From: Planococcus citri
Taxonomy: Eukaryota; Arthropoda; Insecta; Hemiptera; Pseudococcidae
NCBI RefSeq assembly: GCF_950023065.1
Contig: NC_088679.1
Span: 79,360,001-79,424,000 of the forward strand
Direction: 5' to 3'
DNA: 64,000 nt
Part shown: positions 42,977-54,689 of the stretch, piece after piece
Position numbering within the stretch: position 1 is the first letter of the stretch
Layout of the letters: every line of letters begins with the position of its first letter
Notes under the pieces: model-generated
The model's input: only the letters and a program-made list of their open reading frames with translations
Databases searched by the model: none
Told to the model about the DNA's origin: nothing
Program-made: the position numbers and the translations under genes

Positions 42977-43235
42977 CGTTACCTTAATGCCAAATCCGAG
43001 TATGTCCATACAAAAAAAGGACGATTTTACGCATCACTGATAAGGCTCGGATATGCTCGGAAGGGTTCGTTGAGTTCTGATTGAACATCGGTCAGCTTCG
43101 TGCATCTTCGGTGGTGCATTTTAGCTGTACTCCGATGCAAATTTTTCAATTCAGGGCTTCCCAGAGCCTTATCAGTGACGCAAAACGACGATGTTTTTTT
43201 GGATGGACATACTCGGATTTGGCATTAAGGTAACG
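42977..43235. mobile_element. 259-bp MITE with about 70-bp terminal inverted repeats
   Basis: The perfect outer ends CGTTACCTTAATGCC...GGCATTAAGGTAACG continue inward as a near-perfect inverted repeat of about 70 bp. ACTT is duplicated at both sides (42973-42976 and 43236-43239). Excision restores the LINE frame MSLNLEKTVTV, which fixes the boundaries. Confidence 0.9.
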
Positions 43236-43239
43236 ACTT

Positions 43240-44145
43240 GGAAAAAACAGTAACAGTGCCTTTCAATGTAACCCCCAAGGAGGCAGACCTGGTAGCAGAA
43301 ACTCTCTCAACTCTACCTAATGTCTCTCATGCTGCAAAGTTCTTAGGGGTTGATATTTAATGCAATTTAAAATGGGATGTATACATCACTAAATTAACCA
43401 GTCGTTTGTCATCTATAAACTTTTTACTCTTTCAGCTACGCCAAAATACAAATCAAAAAATTCTCAGACTTGCATATTTTGGACTATTCCACTCTACAAT
43501 GGCCTATGGGGTAGTTTTTTGGGGAGGTAATGCATCTTATGTCAAGCAAATACTCACACTACAAAAACGTGCGATAAGAACAATTTATAAACTACCTCTA
43601 AGACAAACATGCAGACCCATCTTTGTTGATAATAAAATTCTCACTACAATATCACAATATAATACTCTGGACATATCTCTCATGGTTTATACTGGGGTTA
43701 TAACCTTTCCAAAAATTACCCATCCATACAGTACCAGATCATGAGGTAACCTCAGAACTCCCCACCACCGTACAAAACTTCTCCAGTGTAGTACTGTATC
43801 ATCTGCTGCAAAAGTATATAATCGGATTCCAGGGAGTGTAAAAAACCAGCCAACTGCAAAAAAATTCAAACATGTCCTCAAAGAATGGCTGATAACTAGG
43901 GCTTATTATACCCTGGAAGAATATCTCAGCTCCCCGGATCAATAAGAGTTCAAATTTTTTGAAATAACCTGGAGTAGATTTTATGTACCTATAGTTTTAA
44001 ATCTTCATCTTTTATGTTTTAATCAAGTTTTTATCCTATGTTTTAAAGCTGAAATTTGTATTCTATGTACATGCTTAACTTGATACGATGGCAGCAATGC
44101 TGCCGCATGTGTCTCAAATAAAGAATTTGAATTTGAATTTGAATT
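43240..44145 (+). pseudogene. LINE copy 3: C-terminal RT region and 3' end
   Basis: It continues LEKTVTVPFN, SHAAKFLGVDI, a thumb-domain region (43406-43744: LAYFGLFHSTMAYGVVFWGG, LQKRAIRTIYKLPLRQTC) and AAKVYNRIP, with stops between. It ends in AATAAAGAATTTGAATTTG-type (AATTTG)n tail at 44116-44145, a typical LINE 3' end. Confidence 0.8.
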
Positions 44146-45477
44146 AAGTGGAAAGAGCTAGCGAGATGAATGCAGCGGCGTTGAGTAGGAAAAGATAAGG
44201 GCTCTCAAAAGCGACCTTGAAAATTAATTTCAGGGCCATGCACATGGTGTCCACAAATTGAACTGGTTTTCATTGGCGCAATGTATTCTACATACTAAGG
44301 CGACAAAAACGCGATGTGAATTTTTTGAAACTGGTTCATTAATTTACAACCAGAGTTGACAAAAAATACCCAAAAACTGCAGATAGAGAAAAAAGCTTGA
44401 AACAAAAGTTGTAGAGCGTGAAAAATTACACAATTCTATGTAATCACATTTTGAAACCGGTTCATTGGTTTGCATTTAGCAACCAGTTTTTGACAATCAC
44501 CTAAAAATTGGAGATAGAGAAAAGAGCTTGAAACAAAAGTTGTAGAGTGTGAAAAATTGAACCATTTTTGCTGATAGGATTTTGAAAATGGCTTATTAAT
44601 TTGCAACCAGGTAACTTTTGATAACTTGCTGCGAATTAATAAACCGGTTTCAAAATCTGATCTGCGAAAAAAGTTCCATTTTTCACACTCTACATACAAC
44701 GTATGTTTCAAACTTTTTTCTCCATCTACAATTTTTAGGTGATTGGCAAAAACTGGTTGTGAAATGCAAACCAATGAACCGGTTTCAAAATGTGTTTACT
44801 TAGACAGAATTTGTGTAATTTTTCACGCTCTACAACTTTTGATTCAAGCTTTTTTCTCTATCTGCAAGTTTGGGGTATTTTTTGTCAACTGGTTGCAAAT
44901 TAATGAACCGGTTTCAAAAAATTCATATCAAGTTTTTATCACCTTAGTGTGTAGAATACATTGCGCCAATAAAAACCAGTTTGAATTATCTACAATTTTT
45001 GAATGATTTTTGATAACTGGTTGCAAATTAATGAAGTGGTTTCAAAATCCGATCAACTAAAACAGTTCGATTTTTCACACTCTACAACTTTTGTTTCAAG
45101 ATTTTTTCTTTATCTCCAATTTTTAGGTGATTGTCAAAAACCAGGTTCAAAAATTGTGATTAGGCAGAATTGTGTAATTTTTCACGGTTTAAAACTTTTG
45201 TTTCAATTTTTTTCTCCATCTACAATTTTTGTGTATTTTTTGTTAACTGGTTGCAAATTAATAAACCGGTTTCAAAAAATTCATGTCACGTTTTTGTTGC
45301 CTTGGTGTGTAAAATACATTGCGCCAATCAAAACTGGTTTGAATTTTTTGGCCAAACCGCTTTTTTCAGTTTGTGGACACCCTGTGCATGAGCCTGAAAT
45401 TTTCAAGATCGCTTTTGAAAGCCCTTACTTTTCCCTACTCAACGCCGCTTCATTCATCTCACTGGCTCTTTTCACTT
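44146..45477. mobile_element. Foldback-like element with long inverted repeats
   Basis: The left arm (AAGTGGAAAGAGCTAGCGAG, GCGGCGTTGAGTAGG, GCACATGGTGTCCAC) is matched in inverted order at the right (GTGGACACCCTGTGC, CTACTCAACGCCGC, GGCTCTTTTCACTT). The interior is several tandem and inverted units with AACCGGTTTCAAAA, TTGCAAATTAATGAACC, CTCTACAACTTTTGTTTCAA and TTTTTCTCYATCTRCAA. A piece of it also lies at 11040-11130. No coding sequence. Confidence 0.7.
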
Positions 45478-48400
45478 GAAAAATAAAAATCACCGAGTAC
45501 TACTTTTGTGTCATACTGTAGGTATAGTTGAAAGTGGCTGGAAAAATTGATGAGTGGAAGCGTTAATAACGAACTTCATTTTTTCACAGCCTCGGAAATA
45601 CATTATCATATATAGATATTATGTACTTTTACGTGTTTTTCAAAAAAATTTACACGAATGTTTGAAAAATCTTAAATTTTATGCGACCTTTTAGCAACTT
45701 GCACCATTTTAATAATTTGCAATTTTGCATGCTCATATCATTTAACTTTTCATATTTTTGACTTCTTTCATGCAACTGCCGCGTTAACCGTACATATGAG
45801 CAATTCAATCATTTTGAAAAAAAAATAAGACAAAGAAAGAAAAAAAAACTTACTCATTTCGATTTGTTTTGTAACCTTAATATTAGAATTCGACACTCAC
45901 CTGAAACAAACAAAATAAATAACATGTTAGTTGTTTATTATCGAGCAAGTGATGAGCAAGTAGCGTAAGTATACTCTAATGCCCCTGAACCCAATAAAAT
46001 TCCTTCGTAAAAAAACCCAAATAAAATCTAGATCTAAGATAAAAATGTACCTATTCTTTGGCCGGGTAGGGTGGGAGGGAGGGATGGAGGGAGGGAGGGT
46101 ATTTTTGAGTCCCTCATTGGGTATGGTTTTTAAAAAAGTACCATTCGACAGATTAAAATGGGTTAAAATTTAGCCAGAAATTCAAATCTTGCAACAAAAA
46201 CGTTTTTTGAATAATTTTGAAGAAATTGGAGCTCAAAATTGGGTCGTGACTCTCGAAATTCTCGAAAAAGTGTCTTGGCTGGAACATCAAAATGAGTCGA
46301 AATTCTGTCAGAAAATCAAATCATTACAGCGAAAAAGATTTTTTGAGCGTTGTTGACAAATTTTCAGACCAGGGTAAAGATTTTCGACATTTTGGAAAAA
46401 TTTATCACGCAACTAATCAAAAAGATTTAAAATTTCGTTTAAAAAAAATCAAAATTTTTGGAAAAAACGATTTTTGATCATTTTTAAAAAATATAAGCGT
46501 AAAATTTGACCAACTTTAAAAGAATCATCATACTTAATTATAGCAGTAAAAAATTACCTTCATTTAATGCTTAAAATGGTCAAAAAAATTGATACAGAAA
46601 TTTTTGACTTTCTGCCAAGATTTTGAACCATTTCTACAAATAACATGACAAAGCTTTTAAAAATCCCCAAAATGTTGACCCGATTCTGGGCTTAAAATCT
46701 TTCGAAATTGATCAAAAGCATTTTCATTACACACTTGAACTTGAGCAAAAATCTTAACCAATTTTGAAAGGTCACAAAACACTTTTTCAAAACCCCAAAA
46801 ACCATGACCCATTCCATTAACATAGAAAATAGATTTGAATTTTTTCGGAATTTCAATTTACTTTCATGAATCACCTGGCACTTTTTCAAAACTTCTCCAA
46901 AAACATAATTAGTTGTGCTCAAAAGTCTTCGAATCGAGTAACATTTTCGTCATGATATTTGAATTTCTCTCGAAATCGTAACAAGATTCTTTAGAAATGC
47001 TCAAATCACTTTCAATTTTTATTCATTTTTTGAAATTTTTTTCCGAGGGCGGAGGCGGGAATGGGAGGGGGTCTATACAAAGAGATTGAAATAGCTTGTA
47101 GCTTGTACAATAGAGGAAAGTTTTTCATCTCAGAAAAGAGGGTAATCCAAAAGAATTCTGACACAGAAATCAAAAATCGTCAATAAATTTTCACAGATTT
47201 CTATTTTCATTTATTATTTTATTTTTGTGGTTTTTTCAGTTTTGAGGGCTCCTTACGAAGAGACCAATATACTTTTTGGGGAAAGGGTGATTTTTTTCCT
47301 TGAAAAGTAAGTTAGGTACATATTTAGAATAATTTTGACTAGAAATCAACAATTTGTCAAAATTAATTTATTAATTTTTTAGCAGTCTTCGTTCTAACAA
47401 GATCAGATAACCCTGCGCCGAATCTGATGCCTTGAATTGAGAAAAAAAAGGACCAATTTTATTCAAAATGGTCCTTCATCGAAAAATATAATTCTCACAC
47501 GTCTTCTCTTCTCCCCCCCTCCCCACCAATACACAACATCTTATCAAATCTGAAAACTCGATGCACTTTTACGACCCAACAATGTCATCACATGCGAGTA
47601 TTCTTTGAAAGCTCATTTTGAGCGAGTTGAAATTTCATTTTCATTCCTCGAATGATAGCAGAATCTCAAATATATTGATAGGGTTATTGGTTTTCATCGC
47701 AAACGAATGGTACGAGCACATTTCAATCGTATCAGGCGAATAGAGGAGAGATGTGTATTTGATTATTAGTCGAGTAGGTAAGGTACCTATATTGGTAGGT
47801 ACGTAAATCTAACACACAAACACTGTAAAAACGTATGTACCTACACGTTTGAGCAAGCAAACAAACGCAGTTGGCAAATAATTTATTTTTGTTTTTTAGC
47901 AAATACATACATATACGATGTGTAGTATCGGAACAAAGGTACCAACAACGTTTATTGTTACCTACGAGTATTTTTCAAGTGTATACATATGTGATACTGG
48001 ATGGCGGTATACCTTTCTTCGTATTGTACGTATACGTACGTATATACTTGTACCCCGAGGGCAGAGAAATAAGAAGAAAAATACGTTGCGAAATTTTTAA
48101 GCGATCGATTTAAATACTATTTTACATGGCAGATGAAAACGACAAAAGCAAAAAGAGAATCGAGAAACGAAGAAACATAGCGAGTAAATATAATAAGAAT
48201 AAGAAGAACGAACGAAAAAGCAAAAAAAAAAAAACAGGTTAAACAGTGTTGTAAATGCGACGACGTTACAACATTTCAAAATTATAATAGCGATGTACCT
48301 AAATGTTGAACAGTTGTTCTGCTGTTACTACATACAAACTAACGATACGATACGACACGATAGAAAAGCAGAAAAGCACAAACGTAGCCAGGCTATTAAT

Positions 48401-49650
48401 GCTAAAGTTTGAACCTGGTCAGAGTGGCGAATTACCTAACCGAGTAATCTAAGCTCGCGGCCCTCATTCAATTAACTTCCATTTAAGACGCTGCAAAAAA
48501 ATTCCCCTTGAAATGTACGAATGAGCAAAATTTTCCATCCAACTGTATGAAAACTCAAAAGACGTACTCGTTAGAATTTTTCTTGTTCCTTTAATTTACC
48601 TACATCGAAGTATTTCTGATTTGTAAATTTGTATCAATTTGTACGAATTAATAATTCGGAAATACTCGAAGTTGGGAAGCACGTCTTACAGTATAAGGGA
48701 GTGGGTCAATAAATGATGGAAAATCATAAATGGAAAACCATCAAGTGACAGTTCTGCAGCTGCAGATTTCGGTTACAGTTTTCAGTGCCGACCGAATACC
48801 TACCTCCCTACTCTCAAACAGCAGGAACACAGCCCAAGAGAGAAAAAAATTAATAGCGAAATAAAAGCTCGCGAAAAGCGAAGGTGAAACGTGAGAAAGC
48901 GCGTCCTAAAAGAGGGAAAAAATTGTCTCGTGAAATACCTACGTTTTGTTAACTGGATTGAAGGTGAATTCCATTCCATTTCAGCGTATTTGGAATTTTC
49001 CTTCTATTACTTATACTCGTACGTTTCAGAATCACGCTCGCTCGCTCGTTCGCATGTACGAGTAAAAATCAGCGAAATAGATAAAAAATATTATTCGTAT
49101 ACGTTACGTTATACGTAATACGTACGTACGTATGTACTCGAATATTGCAAACGCGCCGAATAACATTTTCACGGCTTTTTTCCGTAGGTACCGTTTCGAT
49201 TTTTTCGCTCGGCTTTTTGCGATTATTTTCTTCTTCTTGTTCTTTTTAGAACTCGTGTGCTTGTGCTTGGTTCGCATCTTTGTTTGAGGCACAGCGCAGG
49301 CAGAGTATTTAGGTCGGAAAATAATTACAAACTGCTTTTACGAGTGTATCTCGCAATATACTGGAGTTCGATTTCAAAGGGGAAAAAAACAACTACTAGT
49401 ATAGACAAACGGTATAATTTAATTATCTCGTAGGTATATAGCGGTAACTTCTGTGATAGAACTCATTTATTCGATGTAGGATGTGTAGGTGTGCAATGTG
49501 CAGCGTTCGCAGGGTCTTCCTCTCTCTAGCCATTCGGTTGGAGGAGTATGTCTATGTAGGTAGTGTGCCTACCTATTTATCTGACCATGTCCTTATTTTT
49601 ATTTCTATAGGTACGTCTCCTCTCAATGTTGATGAGTGAAGTAGTCTAAA
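45478..49650. other. Intergenic; tandem-array remnant then complex DNA
   Basis: 46130-47000 carries the same degenerate repeat family as the helicase intron (GGGCTCAAAAT, TGACCCAATT, AAAAGTGTC blocks). 46075-46100 is GGGAGGGA-rich. 47680-49620 is single-copy-looking DNA with many TACGAGT and TACCTAC words but no supported gene. A minus-strand CAG|GTGAGT with a T-rich tract lies at 45900/45901. Confidence 0.4.
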
Positions 49651-49659
49651 TTAAAAAAA

Positions 49660-49945
49660 GCTCGAAGTTTGAAAAAAAAAAATGACAAATTTCTGGGGAC
49701 AAAAAAACAACACTTTCTGGAAATTTTGACCAAAAAAGGGAGAGTTCTTTCACAGTTTTGAAAAAAAAACATAGCTTTTTCGAAATTTTGATCTTAAAAA
49801 CAGGCTCTTTTGGCAATTCTGATAAAAAATAAATATTTTGTTACAATTTTCACAAAAAAGTAAGATTTTTTCGTTTTTGGCAAAAAAGTAAAAACTTTTC
49901 AGCAATTTTGATAAAAACAGATCCTTTTGCAACAGAAAAAGTTAA
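49660..49945. repeat. AT-rich minisatellite-like tract
   Basis: Imperfect units of about 45-50 bp of the form TTTTTGGCAATTTTGATAAA followed by AAAAAGTAAGA. The same family fills 52900-54660 and part of 10780-11040. Confidence 0.6.
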
Positions 49946-50044
49946 TAAATAGGTAAAATATGTAGTTACTTGGTCAAAAGACAAAGGGCTTCCGCTATCT
50001 GAGAGCAAATCTACAGTAGGTAGTTCACTTTTGCCGAGTTAGAG

Positions 50045-50536
50045 GGTGCAATTACCAAAGCATAATTAAATTAAAGGACACTCCACTACCTTACAAAAGC
50101 CAAATCACATATCTTGGTCTATGCTTTGACAACAAACTAAACTGGAAAAACCACATCAACCATCTAAAACAAGCATGTAACAATAGAATAAACCTATTGA
50201 GAAAACTATCCAGTACAACACATGGAGCAGACACTCAATCTCTTCTCAGAATTTATACAGCGCTGATTCGCTCAAAATGTGATTATGGGTTACCAACTTA
50301 CTCATCAGCTAAACAGTCAACACTCAAATCACTGAACACTATTCACAACACAGCTCTTCGACTGGCAACTGGAGCCCTCATTACTACTCCTATACACTAT
50401 CAGGAAGCATCTGAAATCCTCCCCTATATATGTTCAATAATCATCTTTTCAAAAATTTTCATTCAGTTTAAAACTGTTGATGGTCTCCCTCTCACCATAG
50501 ACTCAAAAATTGATCCCAATCTCCCATATGCTTATA
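50045..50536 (+). pseudogene. LINE copy 4 (RNase H type): RT thumb region
   Basis: It encodes LPYKSQITYLGLCFDNKLNW, KNHINHLKQACNNRINLLRK, then LSSTTHGADTQSLLRIYTAL, IRSKCDYGLPTYSSAKQS and TIHNTALRLATGALITTP. These match residues about 95-195 of the LINE at 20620-22464. It is 5'-truncated and interrupted at 50537 by a pogo-like element. It continues at 51075. Confidence 0.8.
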
Positions 50537-51074
50537 CAGTGGAGTCTCGATAACTCAAACTCCGTTAACTCGAAAACTCCGATAACTCGAAGCAGAGTCT
50601 GTTTCCCTTCAACTCTCCATAAGACTCAATGTAAAATTCACTTCTTTCCCTCGAAGTAAAAAGTCCAAAAACTCCGATAACTCGAAGTAAAATTTTTGAG
50701 AAAGACAAGAAAAACCTCTGTAAGTCGAACGTTGCCAACGTTTTGCCTCTATAACTTGAATTTCTAGTTGAAAACACTTGTAAATTCGAATCACATTGAT
50801 ACAAAACTCTTTCACATTCCCATATCGGTTATCTTCAATGGTACCTATTGTACAATCTCATTCCATACTCCATACTTTAATCTTTTCGACCAGGTATAAT
50901 ACGTGTTTCCATTTCATTCTAGTAAAAAAAAAAACACTCATCTAATTCAAAACTTCGCTTACTTGAAATATACCAAAATTAACCTCTGTAACTCGAACTC
51001 TGATAACTCGAAAACTCCGATAACTCGAAGTCAACTCCTTCTCCCTTCAGCTTCGAGTTATTGAGACTCCACTG
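50537..51074. mobile_element. Tc1/mariner (pogo/Tigger-like) MITE
   Basis: Ends CAGTGGAGTCTCGATAACTC...AGACTCCACTG with TA duplicated (50535-50536 and 51075-51076). Both ends contain arrays of GATAACTCGAAG / AACTCGAA. The terminal sequence resembles known Tigger-type ends. No transposase frame. Confidence 0.85.
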
Positions 51075-51076
51075 TA

Positions 51077-51408
51077 ACTCATATCTCTATAAAGCCTCTT
51101 CCATTCTAAACACTATTCAGCTATATCCTCTTCCACCATTCTATCTAGAAAATCCTACAAAAACTACAAAAAATATACTCTCATTTGATAAATCACTACT
51201 TCAACACACTTAACTCAATACTCAAATGATTAATAACTTTATTGCTCAGTATAATGATTTCATTTCATTTTACACCAATGGATCGAAATCCGTGGATCGC
51301 TGTGGTTGTTTGTGATTGTGAGGTTTTGCGATTTCCACTATCTTTAAACATGGCAATTGAGAGCAGACTCAACAAAGTTGTGATCTTCGCAGATTCACTA
51401 AATTCCTG
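51077..51408 (+). pseudogene. LINE copy 4: start of RNase H, decayed
   Basis: Encodes a decayed RNase H start: FYTNGSKSVDRC, where Asn replaces the catalytic Asp of YTDGSK, and KVVIFADSLNSC, the third catalytic block. It is interrupted at 51417 by a hAT-like element. Confidence 0.7.
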
Positions 51409-51416
51409 CTCTCAAC

Positions 51417-52301
51417 CAGGGATGCCGTCAATATTAAATATCCCAATATTAAATTGATTGATTGAATGAATGAGCTATCCTGATTATCGTGATATGATAC
51501 TAACAAATTGCGATCTATTCCGCAAGAATCGCTAAAGTGAATGCAAAAAATCAGGCACTGCGCATGTCAAAATTGTGGGTGGAGTTTACTTCCAAAAGTC
51601 AACAACCTTAACTGCAGGCTTGTAGGACTGCTCAGGTTTTGCAGTTGCTCCAAAATTAAGGTCCTACTTTGGAGCTTTCAAATGGTCCAGTCTGGTCATC
51701 TGGTTCTGCATTTTTGTCTTTGTAGGTTGGTCTGGTCCAGTCCTGACCAGAAATTTTCATTGTGGTCATGGGTTAGCCTAGGTCCAAAAAATGGTCTTAA
51801 CTTTTCAGAGGAAAAAAGCTTCCTAACACATTACATGAGTTGAAAAATGGGATTTTTACTTTCAAAACATTGAAACTTTGAAAGAAATTGAATCACAATG
51901 GAAATTTATTTGAAATAGGCATCTAAAATGGCATTATAAATTTGAAAAATTGGACATAACTGAGGCCCAAACGGCAGTCATTGGTCTGATTTTATAGAAA
52001 GATCTTTGGTCTCGGTCTGTCCCTGTTATTTTTTCTGAAGAGGGTCATCTGTTCGGTTAATATTTACATAAATTTGTTTTAGAGGTCCAAGGTCCAGTCC
52101 AGTCCATTTGGTCTGTGTGCATTTTTGGGTCTGGTTGCGGTCATCAGTCCAGTTTTTTGGTCCGGTCTGAGAAGCCTGACCTTAAGCGTTAAAGATCCTT
52201 GCAGAAAATTTTGCAAGTTGTTGGTATCGTGATATCACGATAATCGCGATAATGGGGGAAAGTTAATCGATTAGCAATCTATAGTATCAGCGGCATCTCT
52301 G
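51417..52301. mobile_element. hAT-like MITE, CAGGGATG family, copy 2
   Basis: Ends CAGGGATGCC...GGCATCTCTG, flanked by CTCTCAAC and CTCTTAAC (8 bp, one mismatch). It shares TTACTTCCAAAAGTCAAC, GTATCGTGATATCACG and TTAATCGATTAGC with the inverse of 9665-10372. It hosts a further insertion at about 51615-52178. Confidence 0.8.
51615..52178. mobile_element. Nested hAT-like MITE with GGTCTGGTCC array
   Basis: The ends CAGGCTTGTAGG and, inverted, CAGGCTTCTCAG bound a segment dominated by TGGTCTGGTCCAGTC-like words. ACCTTAAC and ACCTTAAG at the two sides suggest an imperfect 8-bp duplication. Relative to the 9665 copy it is clearly extra sequence. Exact ends are uncertain by about 2 bp. Confidence 0.65.
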
Positions 52302-52309
52302 CTCTTAAC

Positions 52310-52820
52310 TAAGATCCAAATCTAAGCAACATTCAATTGCCTCAGAAATCTCATATCTAAAATGTCACATGGATGTTAACATAGCCTGGATTCCAGCTCA
52401 ATCAGGAATTTTGGGAAATGAAACAGCAGACTTGGCAGCAAAGCAGTCATTAAAAGGCTTTCACCTATACCAGAAACACCTGTCCCTGTGTCTGATGTGA
52501 TGGAAACCGTTCATGGTTAATTTCCAGACAAAACCACACCACCAACATTCAAGCTTTACCCAGGAAGCAATCAGTTGGCTTATGCCGTGTTTGTACAGGC
52601 CATACACTCCTCACCCACTCTCATCTGTTCAAAAAAGAACCCCCTCCAATATGCTCTACATGCAAAGTCCAACTCAATATCTCCCACATCTTCCTCACCT
52701 GTCAAGATCATACCGATTTAAGAAACTCACTCAACCTTCCTAAAACTCTACCTGAAGCTCATAACCCTTCAGTCTTACTCTCCTTTCTTCAAAAATCCAA
52801 CCTCCTTTCATTATTGTAAC
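52310..52820 (+). pseudogene. LINE copy 4: RNase H end, zinc knuckle, 3' end
   Basis: Encodes NIAWIPAQSGILGNETADLA (last RNase H block, with Asp intact but His replaced by Gln), then after a frameshift HTLLTHSHLFKKEPPPICST and CKVQLNISHIFLTC, a C-x2-C-x7-H-x4-C knuckle as in the 20618 copy, ending LLSLL stop at about 52818. Confidence 0.8.
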
Positions 52821-52899
52821 AGTATAAAATAACCCGTGCCTCTAGCCCTGTAGCTGTACACAACACAGTGACCAATCAACAAATAACATGTAATGCAAG

Positions 52900-54670
52900 G
52901 CTTTTTTTCTGAAATTTTGAAAAAAAACAAGACTTTTATTACTACAATTTTGGCAAAAAGTAAGAATTTTTGATTAGGTAATAAAAACCGAGCTTTTTTT
53001 TCAATTTTGATCAAAAAAGTGATATTTTGCGAATATTGATTGAAAACCGTGTTTTTTTGACAAACATGAATATTTCGTTACAAGTTTTCTAAAAAAGTAG
53101 GATTTTTGCGTTGTTGATTTTAAAAAAGTAAAAGCTGTGTAGCAATTTCGCTGAAAAACTGATTTTTTTGCTACACAAAATGCAAGATTTTCTAGTAATT
53201 TTCACCAAAAAAAAAAGGAGGAGTTTTCTGCAATTTCGGAAAAAAGTAAGATTTTTCTAATAGATAATTTTAATTAAAAAAAACAAGTTCTTTAATTGAA
53301 ATTTTGACAAGACAAAAAATGCAGGGCATGCAAACCAAAACCAAAACCCCCAAAACCGATTAAAATTGCTCAAAACCAAAACCAGAACCTTAACCAGGAG
53401 CGTTATTTTCCCACAATAAAAACCAAAACTGGGAGCGTTATTTCTCAAATTCAAAACCAAAACCGAAACCACAACCGAATAAAAACTGAATTGATTTCGG
53501 TTCTAGAATTTCTCAGGTAATTTACCTGATTACTAAACAATAAGAGCCTTCATTCTGTATGTTTGGTAGAAATAAAGTAAAAACTATGCATTGTAGGTTA
53601 AAAATAATTGTACCATTGGATTCCCCATGTCAAAAAAGCTCAATTTAGACCCCTTGCACTATCATGATTATGCTTAAAAAAGAATTGAACAAGAATTTCA
53701 TTTTAAAAAAAAAACTGAAAAACCAAAACCAACATTGAAACCGATTCCTTGGAAAACAAAATCTTTAACCAAAACTGGAGCCAGAGAGTGATATTTTTAA
53801 AAACCGTCACCAAAACCAAAAACCAAAACTGAGAGTGTCATTTAACCGGTTTTCATGCCCTGAAAAAATGTGAGATTTGTTCGGTAATTTTTATTAAAAA
53901 CTTTATTTTTTGCAATTTTGACAAAAAAGTGGATTTTTTGCAACAAAAAAAAACTGGATGTAAAAAAATTATTCAATTTTTTTTTGCAATTTCAACAAAC
54001 AAGAAATCTAAAGGCAGTTTTAAAAAAACAGGCTTTTTAGATAATTTTGATAGAAATTGTTCTTTTATTTTTTTATAATTTTGGTTTTAAAAAAATGAGT
54101 TTTAGCTGCAATTTGGCAAAAAAAAAAAAGACTTTTTGGCAATGTTGACATAAAAGGATCTCTTCTTACAATGTTCACAAATTAAGTAGAAAGGAATTAT
54201 TCCATTTCTGAGCAAAAAGTTTATCATGTTTGGGTAATTTTGATTTTTAAAAAAAACTGTTGGTTTTTTTTTTTAGCAATTTTGGCAACAAAAACCACCA
54301 AATTTTTTCACGATAAAAGAGGTAAGATTTTCTGAAAATTTTACTCAACTATTTAAAAAAAGTTTTTTCTGTAATTTTGATAAAAAAAATAATACTTACT
54401 TGCTGATAAATTTGATGAAAACCTGATTGAATAATAATTCAAACAGTTTTTTGCTACAAAAAAAGTTCACTTCCTGAAAAGTGTGACCCAAAAAAAGTTC
54501 TGTAGACAACTTTCGAAAAAAACACAACTTTCGCCGATCTGACTTTCTTAATTTTTTTAAAACAAGTTTTTTTTTTGGAAATTTTGACAAAAAAAATGGT
54601 CATAATGTCAATATTATAAATGCCTGCATAGAGCCAAAAATTCAAAAATTTGCCAAAAAATCGAAAAATC
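52900..54670. repeat. AT-rich minisatellite-like array
   Basis: Imperfect tandem units of about 45-50 bp (AATTTTGACAAAAAAGTAAG, TTTTTTGCAATTTT, AAAAACNNGNTTTTTT). It is interrupted at 53322 by a hAT-like MITE. The open frames over it are low-complexity artefacts. Confidence 0.6.
53322..53862. mobile_element. hAT-like MITE with AAAACC array, copy 3
   Basis: A 541-bp element CAGGGCATG...CATGCCCTG with a perfect 8-bp duplication AAAAAATG (53314-53321 and 53863-53870). It belongs to the same family as 35488-36037 but is in opposite orientation, so the array reads AAAACCAAAACC. Confidence 0.9.
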
Positions 54671-54689
54671 AACTTCTGTTGCTGAAAAT

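Noticed and set aside
48395..48470. tRNA-like GGTTCAAAC on the minus strand
   Set aside because: No A box at proper spacing and no cloverleaf.
53322..53862. Telomere-like (AAAACC)n tract
   Set aside because: It is bounded by CAGGGCATG terminal repeats and an 8-bp duplication, so it is a transposon body and not an interstitial telomere.
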